Source: Desulfovibrio porci (GTDB lineage Bacteria > Desulfobacterota > Desulfovibrionia > Desulfovibrionales > Desulfovibrionaceae). Taken from it: a stretch of DNA of 64,000 nt. The notes under the pieces are model-generated. The model searched no databases, was not told the origin of the DNA, and saw only the letters and a list, made by a program, of their open reading frames with translations. The translations under genes were made by a program, and so were the position numbers. The stretch spans positions 186,001-250,000 of the forward strand of contig NZ_VUMH01000004.1 in assembly GCF_009696265.1 (NCBI RefSeq). Reading direction: 5' to 3'. This document shows positions 1-9,717 of this stretch, in pieces (within the stretch, counting starts at the first letter, position 1; every line of letters begins with the position of its first letter).

Positions 1-1035
1 GCAGCATTCCGTCGAGTGGAAGAACTTGTCAAACCCTATCGAGATTCGCTCACCGGACAAATTCACCAAAAATGCTTCTGGAAATTTTGGGATCTTCGCC
101 CTATCCTAATGCAAGAAATGGCTGCTTATGAAGCCGTACTTGCGTCGGCAATTGTGACGAAATACATTACATTTAGAAAGGTTCCAACAAATAATATATA
201 CAACACAAAAACAAAGCTTTATTTTTTGCGCCGTTGGGATGAGTTTGCTGTTCTACAATCTACTCACCATCAGGAATGGGCATTTTGGACTTGTGGAACT
301 CTGGGGGCATCAACATTGAACTATTCAACATCACAGGCTTTGGAAACATGGCCAATGCCTATTCTGGATGGTCGCGAAGAATTATTCACATATGGCGAAA
401 TTTATCATGAGAACCGCGAGAAAATAATGTTGGAGAATATGATCGGTCTTACGCAATTCTACAACCGCTTCCATGATCCATCTGAAGTAGATTTACGTAT
501 TGATGAAATGCGACGACTACATTGTGAGATCGACCTTGCAGTCATTCGTGCTTACGGCTGGGATGACCTTGATCTGGAGCACGACTTCCACGAAGTTCCT
601 TACCTTCCCGAAAACGATCGTGTTCGCTTCACCATCAGCGATCGCGCACGTCTTACAGTATTACGTCGGTTGTCGGAGCTGAACCATCAAAGGTACGAGG
701 AGGAAATTGCCCAAGGGCTGCAAAGAGGAGGTAAAAAGCGTTCGACATCTCGCTCGCCACGCACCCGCCGCGCCACCGATGCTACTGTCGCACAACCACA
801 TCTTGATTTCGATGCAAGGGTATCGGCCCCAACCAGTGAGAACACACCCACTATCGCGATACACGGATTTCTAAGCACACAGGATGGTTGGCACGCTAAG
901 GTCGAAATATTAGCTGCAACCGAGGTTACGAACGGCCAGTGGAACAGCGCTATCGAAAAGCTTCTTGCCGACGGCCTGATAGAGCGTCAGGGTGAACGGC
1001 GAGGTGCGAAATATAGAGCGGTAAAACGGAATTGA
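1..1035 (+). CDS. drmMI: DISARM class 1 DNA methyltransferase, C-terminal part (cut by window start)
   Basis: The frame is open to base 1, so this is the C-terminal ~344 residues of a longer protein. A GTG at base 16 is only an internal candidate start. The region resembles the tail of large Eco57I/MmeI-like adenine methyltransferases: an aromatic-rich target-recognition stretch (FLRRWDEF, EWAFWTCGT, TWPMPILDG) and then the family tail ending in a phrase like DLAVIRAYGWDDLDLEHDFH. The last ~55 residues look like a winged helix (NGQWNSAIEKLLADGLIERQ). It sits 15 bases upstream of drmA, which is the class 1 DISARM order drmD-drmMI-drmA-drmB-drmC. In DISARM the methylase marks host DNA as self. 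The first ~700 bases are visibly more AT-rich than drmA. The catalytic NPPY region lies outside the window, so the assignment leans on context. Confidence 0.75.
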   Translation, partial: AAFRRVEELVKPYRDSLTGQIHQKCFWKFWDLRPILMQEMAAYEAVLASAIVTKYITFRKVPTNNIYNTKTKLYFLRRWDEFAVLQSTHHQEWAFWTCGTLGASTLNYSTSQALETWPMPILDGREELFTYGEIYHENREKIMLENMIGLTQFYNRFHDPSEVDLRIDEMRRLHCEIDLAVIRAYGWDDLDLEHDFHEVPYLPENDRVRFTISDRARLTVLRRLSELNHQRYEEEIAQGLQRGGKKRSTSRSPRTRRATDATVAQPHLDFDARVSAPTSENTPTIAIHGFLSTQDGWHAKVEILAATEVTNGQWNSAIEKLLADGLIERQGERRGAKYRAVKRN

Positions 1036-1050
1036 TGAGGAGACTGAAGA

Positions 1051-4000
1051 ATGGCAAACGATAACAAAACTGACGATTCCGTAATTGAAACCGTCTCTCG
1101 GGAAGCGACTCCGACGCGTAATGCCTGGCTCATCCGTCTTGGTGACGAAGCACACAACCGGCATTTCTCGGTGACCATTGGTCGCGACTATGCTTTCTTC
1201 CAGGGTATCGAAGAAGGCGACGGCGTGCTGATAGCCAACGGCGACTCGTTAGCTGTGGTCTCATTCGCCCGCATATACCGCATTCGCGCCAAACTCAACG
1301 AGACAACATTTTTTTTCGATGGCGTCCTTCCCGTAAGTGGCGGAAAAGTGCTAACCGACCTCGGGGTGACTGCGCCCGAATCAAGGGCGGCCATGTCGAG
1401 AATGGAATGGCCAATTTTCGAGGCAGCACTGAAAAAGGCCTGTGGTATCGCCTTCGGTGCCTTGCCCGTGCTGGAAGGCGACTCCGTCAAGGAGCAGGCC
1501 TATGTGCGGGAGTTGCTTCAATTGGCCGTCATTGACGACCTGCTCGGTCCGGCGGACGGTCCGGTCGAGGAAATCGTGGGCATGAGTGTTCGCGATCGAT
1601 ACCTGGTCGGCAAGCTGGCTCCGATGGACACGGCTCCGGATGCGGTGGAAATGGGCACCTTTGGCGAATCGGGACGTCCGGATTCCGAGGAGCGAGACGA
1701 GGAAGTTGACACTTCCACCAATCAATCTCTGGTTCCATCGTCCATGGGGTTCACATTCTGCGTCGACGGTGAACTGAAAAATGTCCAACTCTTCGCCAAC
1801 TGGGGGCGCTACGAACGGACGCAAAGCGAGCGAGAGAACGAGGAGACGGGCAAGTCATCGCGTTGTTGGAAACGTATACCATCAGGTGGCTCCGCCGTGG
1901 TTTCCCTGAAGAAACAGACCATTGAGCCGTTCTGGATTGATGCGGACTGCCCTTCGGTCGTGGTGCAGGGCTCTGTGAGCGCCCCGTTGGAAAATGGCGA
2001 CAGGCTGGTGACGCTCTTTCTGGTCAACACCCAGACCATGCCCAAACAGAATCAGGATCAGGCCTGGATTTTTCAGCCGGAACTGATCGTGCGGGACATG
2101 GAGGGGGGTGCGGTGTTCCGGCGTCGCCCGATTCTACGGGCCAACGAATTTGACGAGGAGCGTGAAGCGCTCGAAATGATCTATCGGGATCGGGTCGAGT
2201 TCGCCGTCGGACACGGCATCTCGGTCCACGCGACCGTCTCGGAAGAGGACCGCGAGCGAGCCACGGAGGTCAGGACAGCCGTACTGCCCGAGTATGAGAT
2301 TCAGGTCACCGAAACGCCCGGTCTTGAACCGGAAGATCGCCCGGCCATGCGTCGGATGATTGAGGACGGCCTGCTTGATATGGAGCGGCTCGCCGAGCTC
2401 GCCACCCCTGAAAAGCGCGACGAACTTATCGCTGGCTTGAAAGTGCTGACGGACGACTACGCGGAGTGGATCGCCGAAAATTGGAAAGCGATTGGCAGCG
2501 AGGTCGTAGGATACGACCTCCCGGCCACCAAAGCGATGGAACGGTGCAATCTGATACTGGAAAGGTTGAGGGAAGGCATTGACGTGCTGGCGGCGGACGA
2601 CCGGGCACTGACCGCTTTCAGGTTCGCCAACCGGGCCATGGCTTTGCAGCGCATTCACAGCATTTACGCGCTCGCCAGGCGCCGTGGAGACAAGGTGACA
2701 CTCGACGCGTTGAACGTCCGCAAGAACCGCTCGTGGCGTCCGTTCCAGTTGGCGTTCATGCTGCTTTCGGTTCCGGCGCTCGCCGACCCGACTCACCGGG
2801 ACCGTACCCACCCTTTGGAGGCTTTCGCCGACCTGCTCTGGTTCCCCACTGGCGGCGGCAAGACCGAGGCCTATCTCGGTGTCGCGGCCTTCACCATGGG
2901 AGTCCGCCGCCTCCAGGGTAACCTGGGTGGTCTTGATGGCGGACGCGGTCTGGCCGTGATCATGCGCTACACCTTGCGATTGCTGACTCTGCAACAGTTT
3001 CAACGGGCCACTGCCCTGATCTGCGCCATGGAAGTGCTGCGCCGGGCTGAACCGGGGGTCTGGGGCGATACGCCGTTCACCATCGGCCTCTGGGTCGGAC
3101 AGCGGGTCACGCCGAACACCACCGACGAAAGCCACGCGGCGATCGAAAAGGAACGGGACGGCAAGTACGGCACGGGCTCGACCCCGGCCCAATTGACCAG
3201 TTGTCCGTGGTGCGGTTCTGAGATCGTTCCCGGGCGGGAAATAAGGGTCGACAGAGATCTCGGCCGAACTTTCGTCTACTGTGGCGACAAGTACGGCCGG
3301 TGCGAATTCAGCCTGGCGAAGTCAAAGAACCTGGGGCTTCCTGTCCTGGTGGTGGACGACGAAATCTACCGCTATCCGCCCTCAATGCTGATCGCTACCG
3401 TGGACAAGTTCGCCATGATGGCCTGGCGGGGGCAGGTGCGAACACTCTTCGGCAAAGCGAACCGTGAATGTCCGCGCCACGGACTGCTCTGGCCCGAGGC
3501 CGACTGCAACGGCAATCACACCAAGAAAGGGTCACTGGATGCGGTCAAGGTCAAAGAGATTCTTCCCATTCGTCCCCCGGATCTGATCATCCAGGACGAA
3601 TTTCATTTGATCAGCGGACCGCTGGGAACCATGGTCGGCCTGTACGAAACCGCCGTTGACGAACTTTCGACTTGGTCGGTCGACGGCAAGGCGATCCGAC
3701 CTAAGATCGTCGCCTCCACGGCGACGGTGCGTAAGGCCGAAGAACAGGTGAACAACGTCTTCCTCCGCAGGATTTCGGTGTTCCCGCCCCATGGCCTTAA
3801 TGTCGAGGACAACTTTTTTTCGGTGCAGCGTTCGGTGGAAAACAAACCCGGACGTCTCTACATGGGGATCTGTTCGCCAGGCAGCTCCCGCCCTGCCGTT
3901 CTGATCCGGGTCTACGTTGCCCTGCTAACTGCCGCCCAGTCGCTATTTCAGCACTTCGGCGTGGCGGCCGACCCGTACATGACCGTGGTCGGGTATTTCA

Positions 4001-4947
4001 ACTCCCTGCGCGAGTTGGGAGGCATGCGGCGGCTGGCGGAGGACGATGTGCAGACCCGTGCCTATCGCGTCCAGATGAGCGACGTGAAGCGACCGGGGCT
4101 GAGCCAGCGTTCGGTACGCATCGTGGACGAACTGACCTCGCGGGTTGCGAACAAGGAGATTCCTAAGAAGCTTGACCAACTGGAGGTCAAGTTCAAGCCC
4201 ACTTGGGAAAAGGGCGAGACGCGGGCCATTGATATTGTGCTGGCCACCAATATGCTGTCGGTGGGTGTCGACGTCAACCGCATTGGATTGATGGTCGTCA
4301 ACGGCCAACCGAAGAGTACGGCGGAATACATTCAGGCCACGAGCCGCGTTGGCCGTTCCTTCCCAGGGCTCGTCTGCACGGTGCTCACTTGGTCGCGGCC
4401 TCGCGACCTGTCCCATTATGAAACGTTCGAGCACTATCACGCGACGTTCTACAAGCATGTTGAGGCTCAGTCCGTCACGCCGTTTGCGGCGAGAGCACTG
4501 GATCGTGGCTTGACCGGTGCGATGGTGAGTCTCCTGCGGCTCGAAAACGATTCTATGAACCCGAATCCTGGGGCGCAATCCCTCGACAGCTCCGGTAAGG
4601 AGGAAGCCCGGAGAGCACGGAAGGTGCTGTCCGACCGCGCCTGGAAGGTGAAGGACAAGGCGGCGAGAACCATCGTCGAGACCATGACTGCCGATCGGAT
4701 CGACCGGTGGGTGAAGGAAGCGGTGAAGGCCGGGCGTAGATTAGGTTACGAGACGGCGCGTGGGCAAGGAGACCTCGCCGCCCTCCTAAAAAAGCCCGGA
4801 GCGTTGGCGTGGGACGAATTCACGGTCCCCATGTCAATGCGCGAAGTGGAACCTGGAGTTCAACTGATCATGGATGACTCGAAGCACTCTATCGAACCTC
4901 CGTCCTGGAAACCGAGGATTGAGAAAGCGAACGGAGGTGACGCATGA
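1051..4947 (+). CDS. drmA: DISARM helicase DrmA
   Basis: A 1298-residue SF2-type helicase, the core DISARM subunit that works with DrmB in a complex on phage DNA. Visible motifs are a Walker A (PTGGGKTEAY, about residues 599-608), a DEFH box (about 849-852, IIQDEFHLISG), an STAT motif III, and a C-terminal helicase half with VGVDVNRIG and QATSRVGR (about 1095-1102). A Cys cluster (CPWCG, then YCGDKYGRC) between the first motifs suggests a zinc site. A purine-rich ribosome-binding site (GAGGAG) precedes the ATG. The stop overlaps the drmB start in ATGA, so drmA and drmB are translationally coupled. The ~600 residues before Walker A match the long N-terminal region usual for DrmA. Confidence 0.92.
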   Translation: MANDNKTDDSVIETVSREATPTRNAWLIRLGDEAHNRHFSVTIGRDYAFFQGIEEGDGVLIANGDSLAVVSFARIYRIRAKLNETTFFFDGVLPVSGGKVLTDLGVTAPESRAAMSRMEWPIFEAALKKACGIAFGALPVLEGDSVKEQAYVRELLQLAVIDDLLGPADGPVEEIVGMSVRDRYLVGKLAPMDTAPDAVEMGTFGESGRPDSEERDEEVDTSTNQSLVPSSMGFTFCVDGELKNVQLFANWGRYERTQSERENEETGKSSRCWKRIPSGGSAVVSLKKQTIEPFWIDADCPSVVVQGSVSAPLENGDRLVTLFLVNTQTMPKQNQDQAWIFQPELIVRDMEGGAVFRRRPILRANEFDEEREALEMIYRDRVEFAVGHGISVHATVSEEDRERATEVRTAVLPEYEIQVTETPGLEPEDRPAMRRMIEDGLLDMERLAELATPEKRDELIAGLKVLTDDYAEWIAENWKAIGSEVVGYDLPATKAMERCNLILERLREGIDVLAADDRALTAFRFANRAMALQRIHSIYALARRRGDKVTLDALNVRKNRSWRPFQLAFMLLSVPALADPTHRDRTHPLEAFADLLWFPTGGGKTEAYLGVAAFTMGVRRLQGNLGGLDGGRGLAVIMRYTLRLLTLQQFQRATALICAMEVLRRAEPGVWGDTPFTIGLWVGQRVTPNTTDESHAAIEKERDGKYGTGSTPAQLTSCPWCGSEIVPGREIRVDRDLGRTFVYCGDKYGRCEFSLAKSKNLGLPVLVVDDEIYRYPPSMLIATVDKFAMMAWRGQVRTLFGKANRECPRHGLLWPEADCNGNHTKKGSLDAVKVKEILPIRPPDLIIQDEFHLISGPLGTMVGLYETAVDELSTWSVDGKAIRPKIVASTATVRKAEEQVNNVFLRRISVFPPHGLNVEDNFFSVQRSVENKPGRLYMGICSPGSSRPAVLIRVYVALLTAAQSLFQHFGVAADPYMTVVGYFNSLRELGGMRRLAEDDVQTRAYRVQMSDVKRPGLSQRSVRIVDELTSRVANKEIPKKLDQLEVKFKPTWEKGETRAIDIVLATNMLSVGVDVNRIGLMVVNGQPKSTAEYIQATSRVGRSFPGLVCTVLTWSRPRDLSHYETFEHYHATFYKHVEAQSVTPFAARALDRGLTGAMVSLLRLENDSMNPNPGAQSLDSSGKEEARRARKVLSDRAWKVKDKAARTIVETMTADRIDRWVKEAVKAGRRLGYETARGQGDLAALLKKPGALAWDEFTVPMSMREVEPGVQLIMDDSKHSIEPPSWKPRIEKANGGDA

Positions 4948-6794
4948 GTTCCTATCTCGTAGGGGAAGTTCGTCCCAGTCAATTGCTCTGGGCCTACGGT
5001 CCCGGAGCCCTGATCGACTTGCCGAATCTTTCTGTCCTGACCATGGGCTTGGAACGCTGGAATCCGGAACTATGCCCTCCGATTGAGGAGGCACGCCTTC
5101 TCGCCGCCGTTCGCCGGGTGCTCGGTCCTCAAGTGGAGCGGTTGCGGATGCCCCCCTTTCTGAGGGAAGACGGCGTCGACCCCATGTCCGCCGAAGGCAA
5201 GATCGGGGTACCGGTCCGCCCCTTTCCACGTTGGCTGAGGTGCGTCAAATGCGGCTTGTTGGCCGAATACGATTCGGGCCTGTTTGACATCAAGGTCAAT
5301 CCGTATCGCCCGGAGCAAACCCATTTCGTACATTCGAACTGTGAGAAAGGCAGGAACGCGGACGCGGTTCCCGCCCGCTTTCTGCTTGCCTGCAAGAACG
5401 GGCATCTCGACGATTTTCCGTGGCACTGGTTCGTGCATGGCGGCCCATCAGAATGCAAAGGGACGCTGCGATTCTTCGAGCGAGGCGCATCCCTGCAGAC
5501 GGAAAACCTCTGGGTCAAATGCGACACCTGCAATGCCGCACGCTCTCTAGTCCATGCCTTCGGGCGGGAAGCGCAGGAAAATCTTCCCGCTTGTAGAGGA
5601 CGGCATCCCCACCTCAACCGGTATGAAGAGGGATGCAGCGAGGTCCCTAGAACCATCCTCCTGGGAGCGACCAACGGGTGGTTCCCAATCACGCTTTCGG
5701 TTCTCGCGATTCCTCTTGAACGTGATCAGCTTGGGCAATTAATTCTGGATGGATGGGAATATTTCTCGGATGCGGAATCGGCCGACGAGATCAAGGTAAT
5801 CGTGAAGACTCTGGCCAAAAGCGGCAGTCTGCCGGGAATCGACAAATGGGATCATAGGGACATCTGGAAGGCCGTCGAAGAGCGAAAGGAAGGTAAATCG
5901 GGCACGGCTGTCATATCCGAGAGTGACATCAAGACCCCCGAGTGGGACGTCCTGACCTCTGATAATCCTCCGACGGACTGGCCGCATTTTCTGAGCAACA
6001 AGACCGAAACTCCGGAGGGCTATCAAGACCGTCTGTCCAGCGTACTGCTGCTGGAGCGACTCCGAGAAGTGAACGCCCTGATTGGCTACACCCGGGTGGA
6101 AGCTCCCGAGGAATCGACCGAGCCGGACAATCGTCCTCCGATGGCCGCTCTCAGTCGGAACAAGCCCGATTGGATACCCGCCAGCGAGGTACATGGCGAA
6201 GGGATATTCATCAGGTTTAATGAGGATGCCGTGGCCGAATGGGAAAAGGGTAAAGCCGTTCAGGCCAGAAGCCAAAAGCTAGAGGCGGGGCATCGAGGCT
6301 GGCGGAACGCACGTGGGCTAGACTCCGACGAGGGATACCCTGGAATCAGATATGCCATGCTGCATACTTTCGCCCATCTTCTCATTCGGGAGCTGGCTCT
6401 TGAGTGTGGCTACAACGCAGCGAGCATCCGGGAGCGCATCTACGCGAGGAGTGGTAGCGAATCACCCATGGCAGGGGTGTTGATCTACACGGCGGCCGCC
6501 GATTCCGACGGGACACTCGGTGGACTCGTCGAGCTCGGAAAACCAGAGAATCTGGGACGCTTGATTGAGCAGGCGCTGGATCGCGCTACCGTCTGCTCTT
6601 CCGACCCCCTCTGCTCGGAACACAATCCCGGTGTCGATCGTTCGTTGCATTCCGCCGCCTGCCATGCCTGCACCTTCGTCGCCGAAACGTCCTGTGAACG
6701 TGGAAATCGCTATCTGGACAGGGCTCTGCTGGTAAAAACATTCGAGGTCTCCGACACCGCGTTCTTCGCCGGGAACGGAGGCTCGAATGGATGA
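4944..6794 (+). CDS. drmB: DISARM protein DrmB (DUF1998)
   Basis: A 616-residue protein with a DUF1998 domain in its C-terminal third, roughly residues 465-605. It begins near YAMLHTFAHLLIREL and contains the Cys pattern CSSDPLC, ACHAC and SC that probably binds zinc. Further Cys pairs in the N-terminal half (CVKCG, CDTC) suggest a second metal site. DUF1998 proteins partner SF2 helicases of the DrmA type, and in DISARM DrmB forms the DNA-engaging complex with DrmA. The start overlaps the drmA stop by 4 bases behind a strong GGAGGTG site, and its own stop overlaps the drmC start by 8 bases. The gene is complete with no frameshift. Confidence 0.92.
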   Translation: MSSYLVGEVRPSQLLWAYGPGALIDLPNLSVLTMGLERWNPELCPPIEEARLLAAVRRVLGPQVERLRMPPFLREDGVDPMSAEGKIGVPVRPFPRWLRCVKCGLLAEYDSGLFDIKVNPYRPEQTHFVHSNCEKGRNADAVPARFLLACKNGHLDDFPWHWFVHGGPSECKGTLRFFERGASLQTENLWVKCDTCNAARSLVHAFGREAQENLPACRGRHPHLNRYEEGCSEVPRTILLGATNGWFPITLSVLAIPLERDQLGQLILDGWEYFSDAESADEIKVIVKTLAKSGSLPGIDKWDHRDIWKAVEERKEGKSGTAVISESDIKTPEWDVLTSDNPPTDWPHFLSNKTETPEGYQDRLSSVLLLERLREVNALIGYTRVEAPEESTEPDNRPPMAALSRNKPDWIPASEVHGEGIFIRFNEDAVAEWEKGKAVQARSQKLEAGHRGWRNARGLDSDEGYPGIRYAMLHTFAHLLIRELALECGYNAASIRERIYARSGSESPMAGVLIYTAAADSDGTLGGLVELGKPENLGRLIEQALDRATVCSSDPLCSEHNPGVDRSLHSAACHACTFVAETSCERGNRYLDRALLVKTFEVSDTAFFAGNGGSNG

Positions 6795-7578
6795 GCTTCT
6801 AGCAGTGATCGCCGAACTCGGCCTAGAGTTGCATCCAGATCGTATCTCCACCGTCGCGTCAAAGATCAAGACGCTGGGTTCCGTCGAGCAGTTCGCTTTG
6901 ACTCGTTCGAGTTTCGGCCCCAACGCAGATAAAAAATTGGTGGGACGTCTGGAGCAAGCGTGGCGTCATAGCAGGAACACCTCTCCAAGTGACGTGGCAT
7001 CCGCTCTCCAGGGAGCGTCTGCGACGGCGATCCTGAGAGAGAACCGTGGGGCCGTGGAATTGGTGTGGACAGGCCCCTCGACGGGTCAGGTTCCGGTCAG
7101 GCACACCGAGCAGGTTCTCTGCGAAGTCATTGAAGCCGCGAAGAGACGGTTGTTTCTCGTCAGCTTTGTCGCCTACGAGGTCGATTCGATCATCCGGGCG
7201 CTCCATGGAGCGATTGGCCGCCAAGTTCAGATCGACGTGTTGCTTGAGTCGTCCGACAAGCATGGCGGGCGGGTGACATACGATTCCGTAAAGGCCATGA
7301 AAAGCATTCTCCCCTCAATCGACGTTTACGTCTGGTCGTCGAACAGGAAGTCGTTGCCCGGACAGCTGTCGGGAGCTGTTCATGCCAAATGTGCCATCGC
7401 CGACGGCGAACTGGCCTTCATCACAAGTGCGAATCTAACCTCTGCCGCGATGGAGCGCAACATGGAGCTCGGCGTCCTCGTAAAGGGCGGAGAGCTTCCC
7501 ATCGAACTCCATCGGCATCTGGAAGCGTTGATTTCCACGAAGGTCATCGAAAAAGTAAACGAGAACAACGACCAATGA
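6787..7578 (+). CDS. drmC: DISARM phospholipase D-like protein DrmC
   Basis: A 263-residue PLD-superfamily protein with one clear HKD motif: H199-A-K201-(x4)-D206, followed by the usual TSANLTSAAMERNMELGV segment. Single-HKD members normally dimerise to build one active site, and many are nucleases. The N-terminal ~90 residues are helical with no recognised domain. In DISARM drmC is the third core gene. It is reported as dispensable in the one system tested, so its role is less certain than that of DrmA and DrmB. The ATG lies inside the drmB 3' end, and the stop overlaps the next start in ATGA, so the locus continued into a further cotranslated gene. Confidence 0.9.
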   Translation: MDELLAVIAELGLELHPDRISTVASKIKTLGSVEQFALTRSSFGPNADKKLVGRLEQAWRHSRNTSPSDVASALQGASATAILRENRGAVELVWTGPSTGQVPVRHTEQVLCEVIEAAKRRLFLVSFVAYEVDSIIRALHGAIGRQVQIDVLLESSDKHGGRVTYDSVKAMKSILPSIDVYVWSSNRKSLPGQLSGAVHAKCAIADGELAFITSANLTSAAMERNMELGVLVKGGELPIELHRHLEALISTKVIEKVNENNDQ

Positions 7579-7752
7579 GCGAGGGAATCGGAATGGACGA
7601 CATTGCGGGCAACGCCCCCTACAGGATGACTATGGATTTGAACTTCCTGGACCATCTTGGGATCGACCTCTACAGCAACAACACCGCAGTGTTGACCGAA
7701 GCAGTCGCGAACGCGTGGGATGCCGACGCGTAGAATGTCGAGATCAGTATGT
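7575..7752 (+). pseudogene. Broken GHKL (Hsp90-like) ATPase gene downstream of drmC
   Basis: Only the first ~60 codons remain. The reading frame (LNFLDHLGIDLYSN, then LTEAVANAWDADA) matches the N-terminal helix and N-box of HATPase_c_3-type proteins, including restriction-associated ATPases of the BbrUII/HgiDII kind as I recall them. A TAG at 7731-7733 falls exactly where a Gln codon (CAG) would continue the conserved DADAxxVEI motif, and the frame resumes for VEISM. Just after that the sequence becomes the 3' end of a relaxase gene on the other strand. The gene therefore carries both a nonsense change and a truncation. Two starts are possible: 7575 (ATGA overlap with drmC) or 7593 (with an upstream GAGGGAA). 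Confidence 0.7.
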
Positions 7753-9717
7753 CTATTTCATCCGCCACATGGGCCGTGTCCTTTCTCTCTGCCGCTGTTC
7801 CTCCTCAACACCTTCAACCTTGCGCCACAGAGACCAGTGGGGCTTGTTCCGCATCATGTCATGCGTGCCTTGCAAGCCGAAGGCGTATTCCGCCATGCGC
7901 TCGGCGTACTGCTGACGGTCTGTACCCGATGCATCTTTTGGGATGGCGGGTGAATGACTGTGAATGACCCTGACAACAGCCTCCCGGCTGTGGCCGTTGG
8001 CGCGCATACGCAGGGCTATCATGGCGTCCAGACTGGCTTGATCTGCTTTGGGAAAGTGCTGCCGCAGATTGGCCGCATGGGCGTCATAGGCCGCAGCCGG
8101 ATCGCCAGTACGCAGCCGCGTCTGCTGTTCAATGGCGCTTCGCAGCTCTTGTTCTTTTTGCTCTGCGTTGGTAATAAATTGCTGTATCTGCTCCCGTGTT
8201 GGGCGAGAGGCCGCAATATCAATGTCTCCCGCTGTTCCGTATGCGTACTGCAAGATTCTGGAGCGTCGCTCAAGGCTGTCACGCTGTTCTCTGGCGGTTA
8301 TGGGCGGCGGGGTGTGTCTGAGTATCTCCTGTTCAACGGCGTCCATTGAGTATCCTGCACAGCGGAGGTAGAGGGCTGTTGCCGAATCCAGCCGAGACTG
8401 ATCCATGCGGACATCAGCGTATTTTTCCTGTACCATTGCCTGAAAGGCATATAGCGGGCTTTCCAGCCGACATTGCTGATTGAAGCGAAACTCCCTGACC
8501 TGCATATCCGGCGTGATGCGGCTGCGTAAACGCCAGAGTTGAGCAAGCCAGGGGCTTTTCCGCGCAAGCCAGTGCTTGAAGCGGGGCAAGCTGTGACGCG
8601 CTTTGCCCTGTTTTTTCTTGTTTTCCGCTTTTTGGCTCTGCTGCTGGAGCATCAGGAAATGGCGGGCGATATTGAGCATGGGCAGACCGTGCGGAGCCAC
8701 CCTGGTAAGGATAGTCTGCCTCTCCTGCCGCCGCTCCTCTTTTTGCAAGCGTTCGGCTTCTCTGCGGCGTTCCTTTTCAAGACGATATTCCTCGGCCAGT
8801 TGATGACGTTGGGCCTGATACTCGCGCCATTCCTTCTCGCAAACATGGCTGACAGGCTCAGGTTGCGGCACGGGCATTTCTGCCGGGTATTCCCCTTCTT
8901 CATACTCCCCAAGCCGTTTGCAGAGCCTGGACAAGCCGAAATTCCTGTCCACGCTGGAAGCCTTGACCGCTGTATTCCCTACAAAGATGACCGCGCCCGA
9001 ACCCTTGCGGACGAAGCGCAAGCCAACCTTGCCTAATCCGGCGTGAAGCTCTGCCCAGGATGTGGTTTTCTGGATGATAGCATGGCCCTTTTCCTGCGCT
9101 ATGCGTTGCGCCGATTTTTCGCCTGTGGCGTTCTCAAAGTCTGCGGCCTTGGCCTTGGGCTTGACGACCTTGGCCTGCTGGATGCGGGCGATCTGCCCCT
9201 GCTCGTTGACCCGATAGCGAGCGTTTTCATTACTGGCCCAGCCCTGCTTATGCTCGATTTCAGCAGCGATTCTGTGAGCGGCTTCAATGTCAAAACCCTT
9301 GTGCGGCTGCACCACTTTTTCAATAAGGGGATGAACACGGTTGACTACGATATGGACGTGATAATTGGCCGTATTCACATGAGCCGCCACAATGGCCTGA
9401 TGGTCTTTCAGGCCCATGCCTTCCAGAAAAATACCGACCGCTTCCTTCACCTGTTCTCTAGTGGGAACTTCATTTTCCTGCCATGACATAACCCAATGGG
9501 TGACAGGCATTTTGCTGTGAATGGACTCCTCAGCCAAGGCGATCATTTCCTGTTTCCAGGCTTCAGGCTTGGTGGTGATGACATTTTTGGCATAGGCGAA
9601 CTGGAGTTTTTGATAGCCATCCTCGTCCTTTGCGGCAAGAATATAGTCCACCAGTCCGCCGATCATGGCGGCCTTGGTTTTCTGAAGATTGGTGCGCTTG
9701 AGCTTTTTCAGAATCAT
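7753..9717 (-). CDS. MOBP-type relaxase (TraI/MobA-like)
   Basis: A 654-residue mobilization relaxase that would nick the island at oriT and lead the strand into a recipient through a conjugation apparatus supplied in trans. The N-terminal ~200 residues carry the relaxase fold: a candidate catalytic Tyr at residue 25 (GGLVDYILA) and the metal-binding triad H113, H120 and H122 (ANYHVHIVVNRVHP). The rest is a long, highly charged helical region rich in Glu, Gln and Arg, without a recognised helicase or primase domain. The start overlaps the mobC stop by 4 bases (ATGA). The C-terminus stops right at the junction with the broken ATPase gene, so the last residues may not be native. Confidence 0.88.
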   Translation of the reverse strand: MILKKLKRTNLQKTKAAMIGGLVDYILAAKDEDGYQKLQFAYAKNVITTKPEAWKQEMIALAEESIHSKMPVTHWVMSWQENEVPTREQVKEAVGIFLEGMGLKDHQAIVAAHVNTANYHVHIVVNRVHPLIEKVVQPHKGFDIEAAHRIAAEIEHKQGWASNENARYRVNEQGQIARIQQAKVVKPKAKAADFENATGEKSAQRIAQEKGHAIIQKTTSWAELHAGLGKVGLRFVRKGSGAVIFVGNTAVKASSVDRNFGLSRLCKRLGEYEEGEYPAEMPVPQPEPVSHVCEKEWREYQAQRHQLAEEYRLEKERRREAERLQKEERRQERQTILTRVAPHGLPMLNIARHFLMLQQQSQKAENKKKQGKARHSLPRFKHWLARKSPWLAQLWRLRSRITPDMQVREFRFNQQCRLESPLYAFQAMVQEKYADVRMDQSRLDSATALYLRCAGYSMDAVEQEILRHTPPPITAREQRDSLERRSRILQYAYGTAGDIDIAASRPTREQIQQFITNAEQKEQELRSAIEQQTRLRTGDPAAAYDAHAANLRQHFPKADQASLDAMIALRMRANGHSREAVVRVIHSHSPAIPKDASGTDRQQYAERMAEYAFGLQGTHDMMRNKPHWSLWRKVEGVEEEQRQRERTRPMWRMK

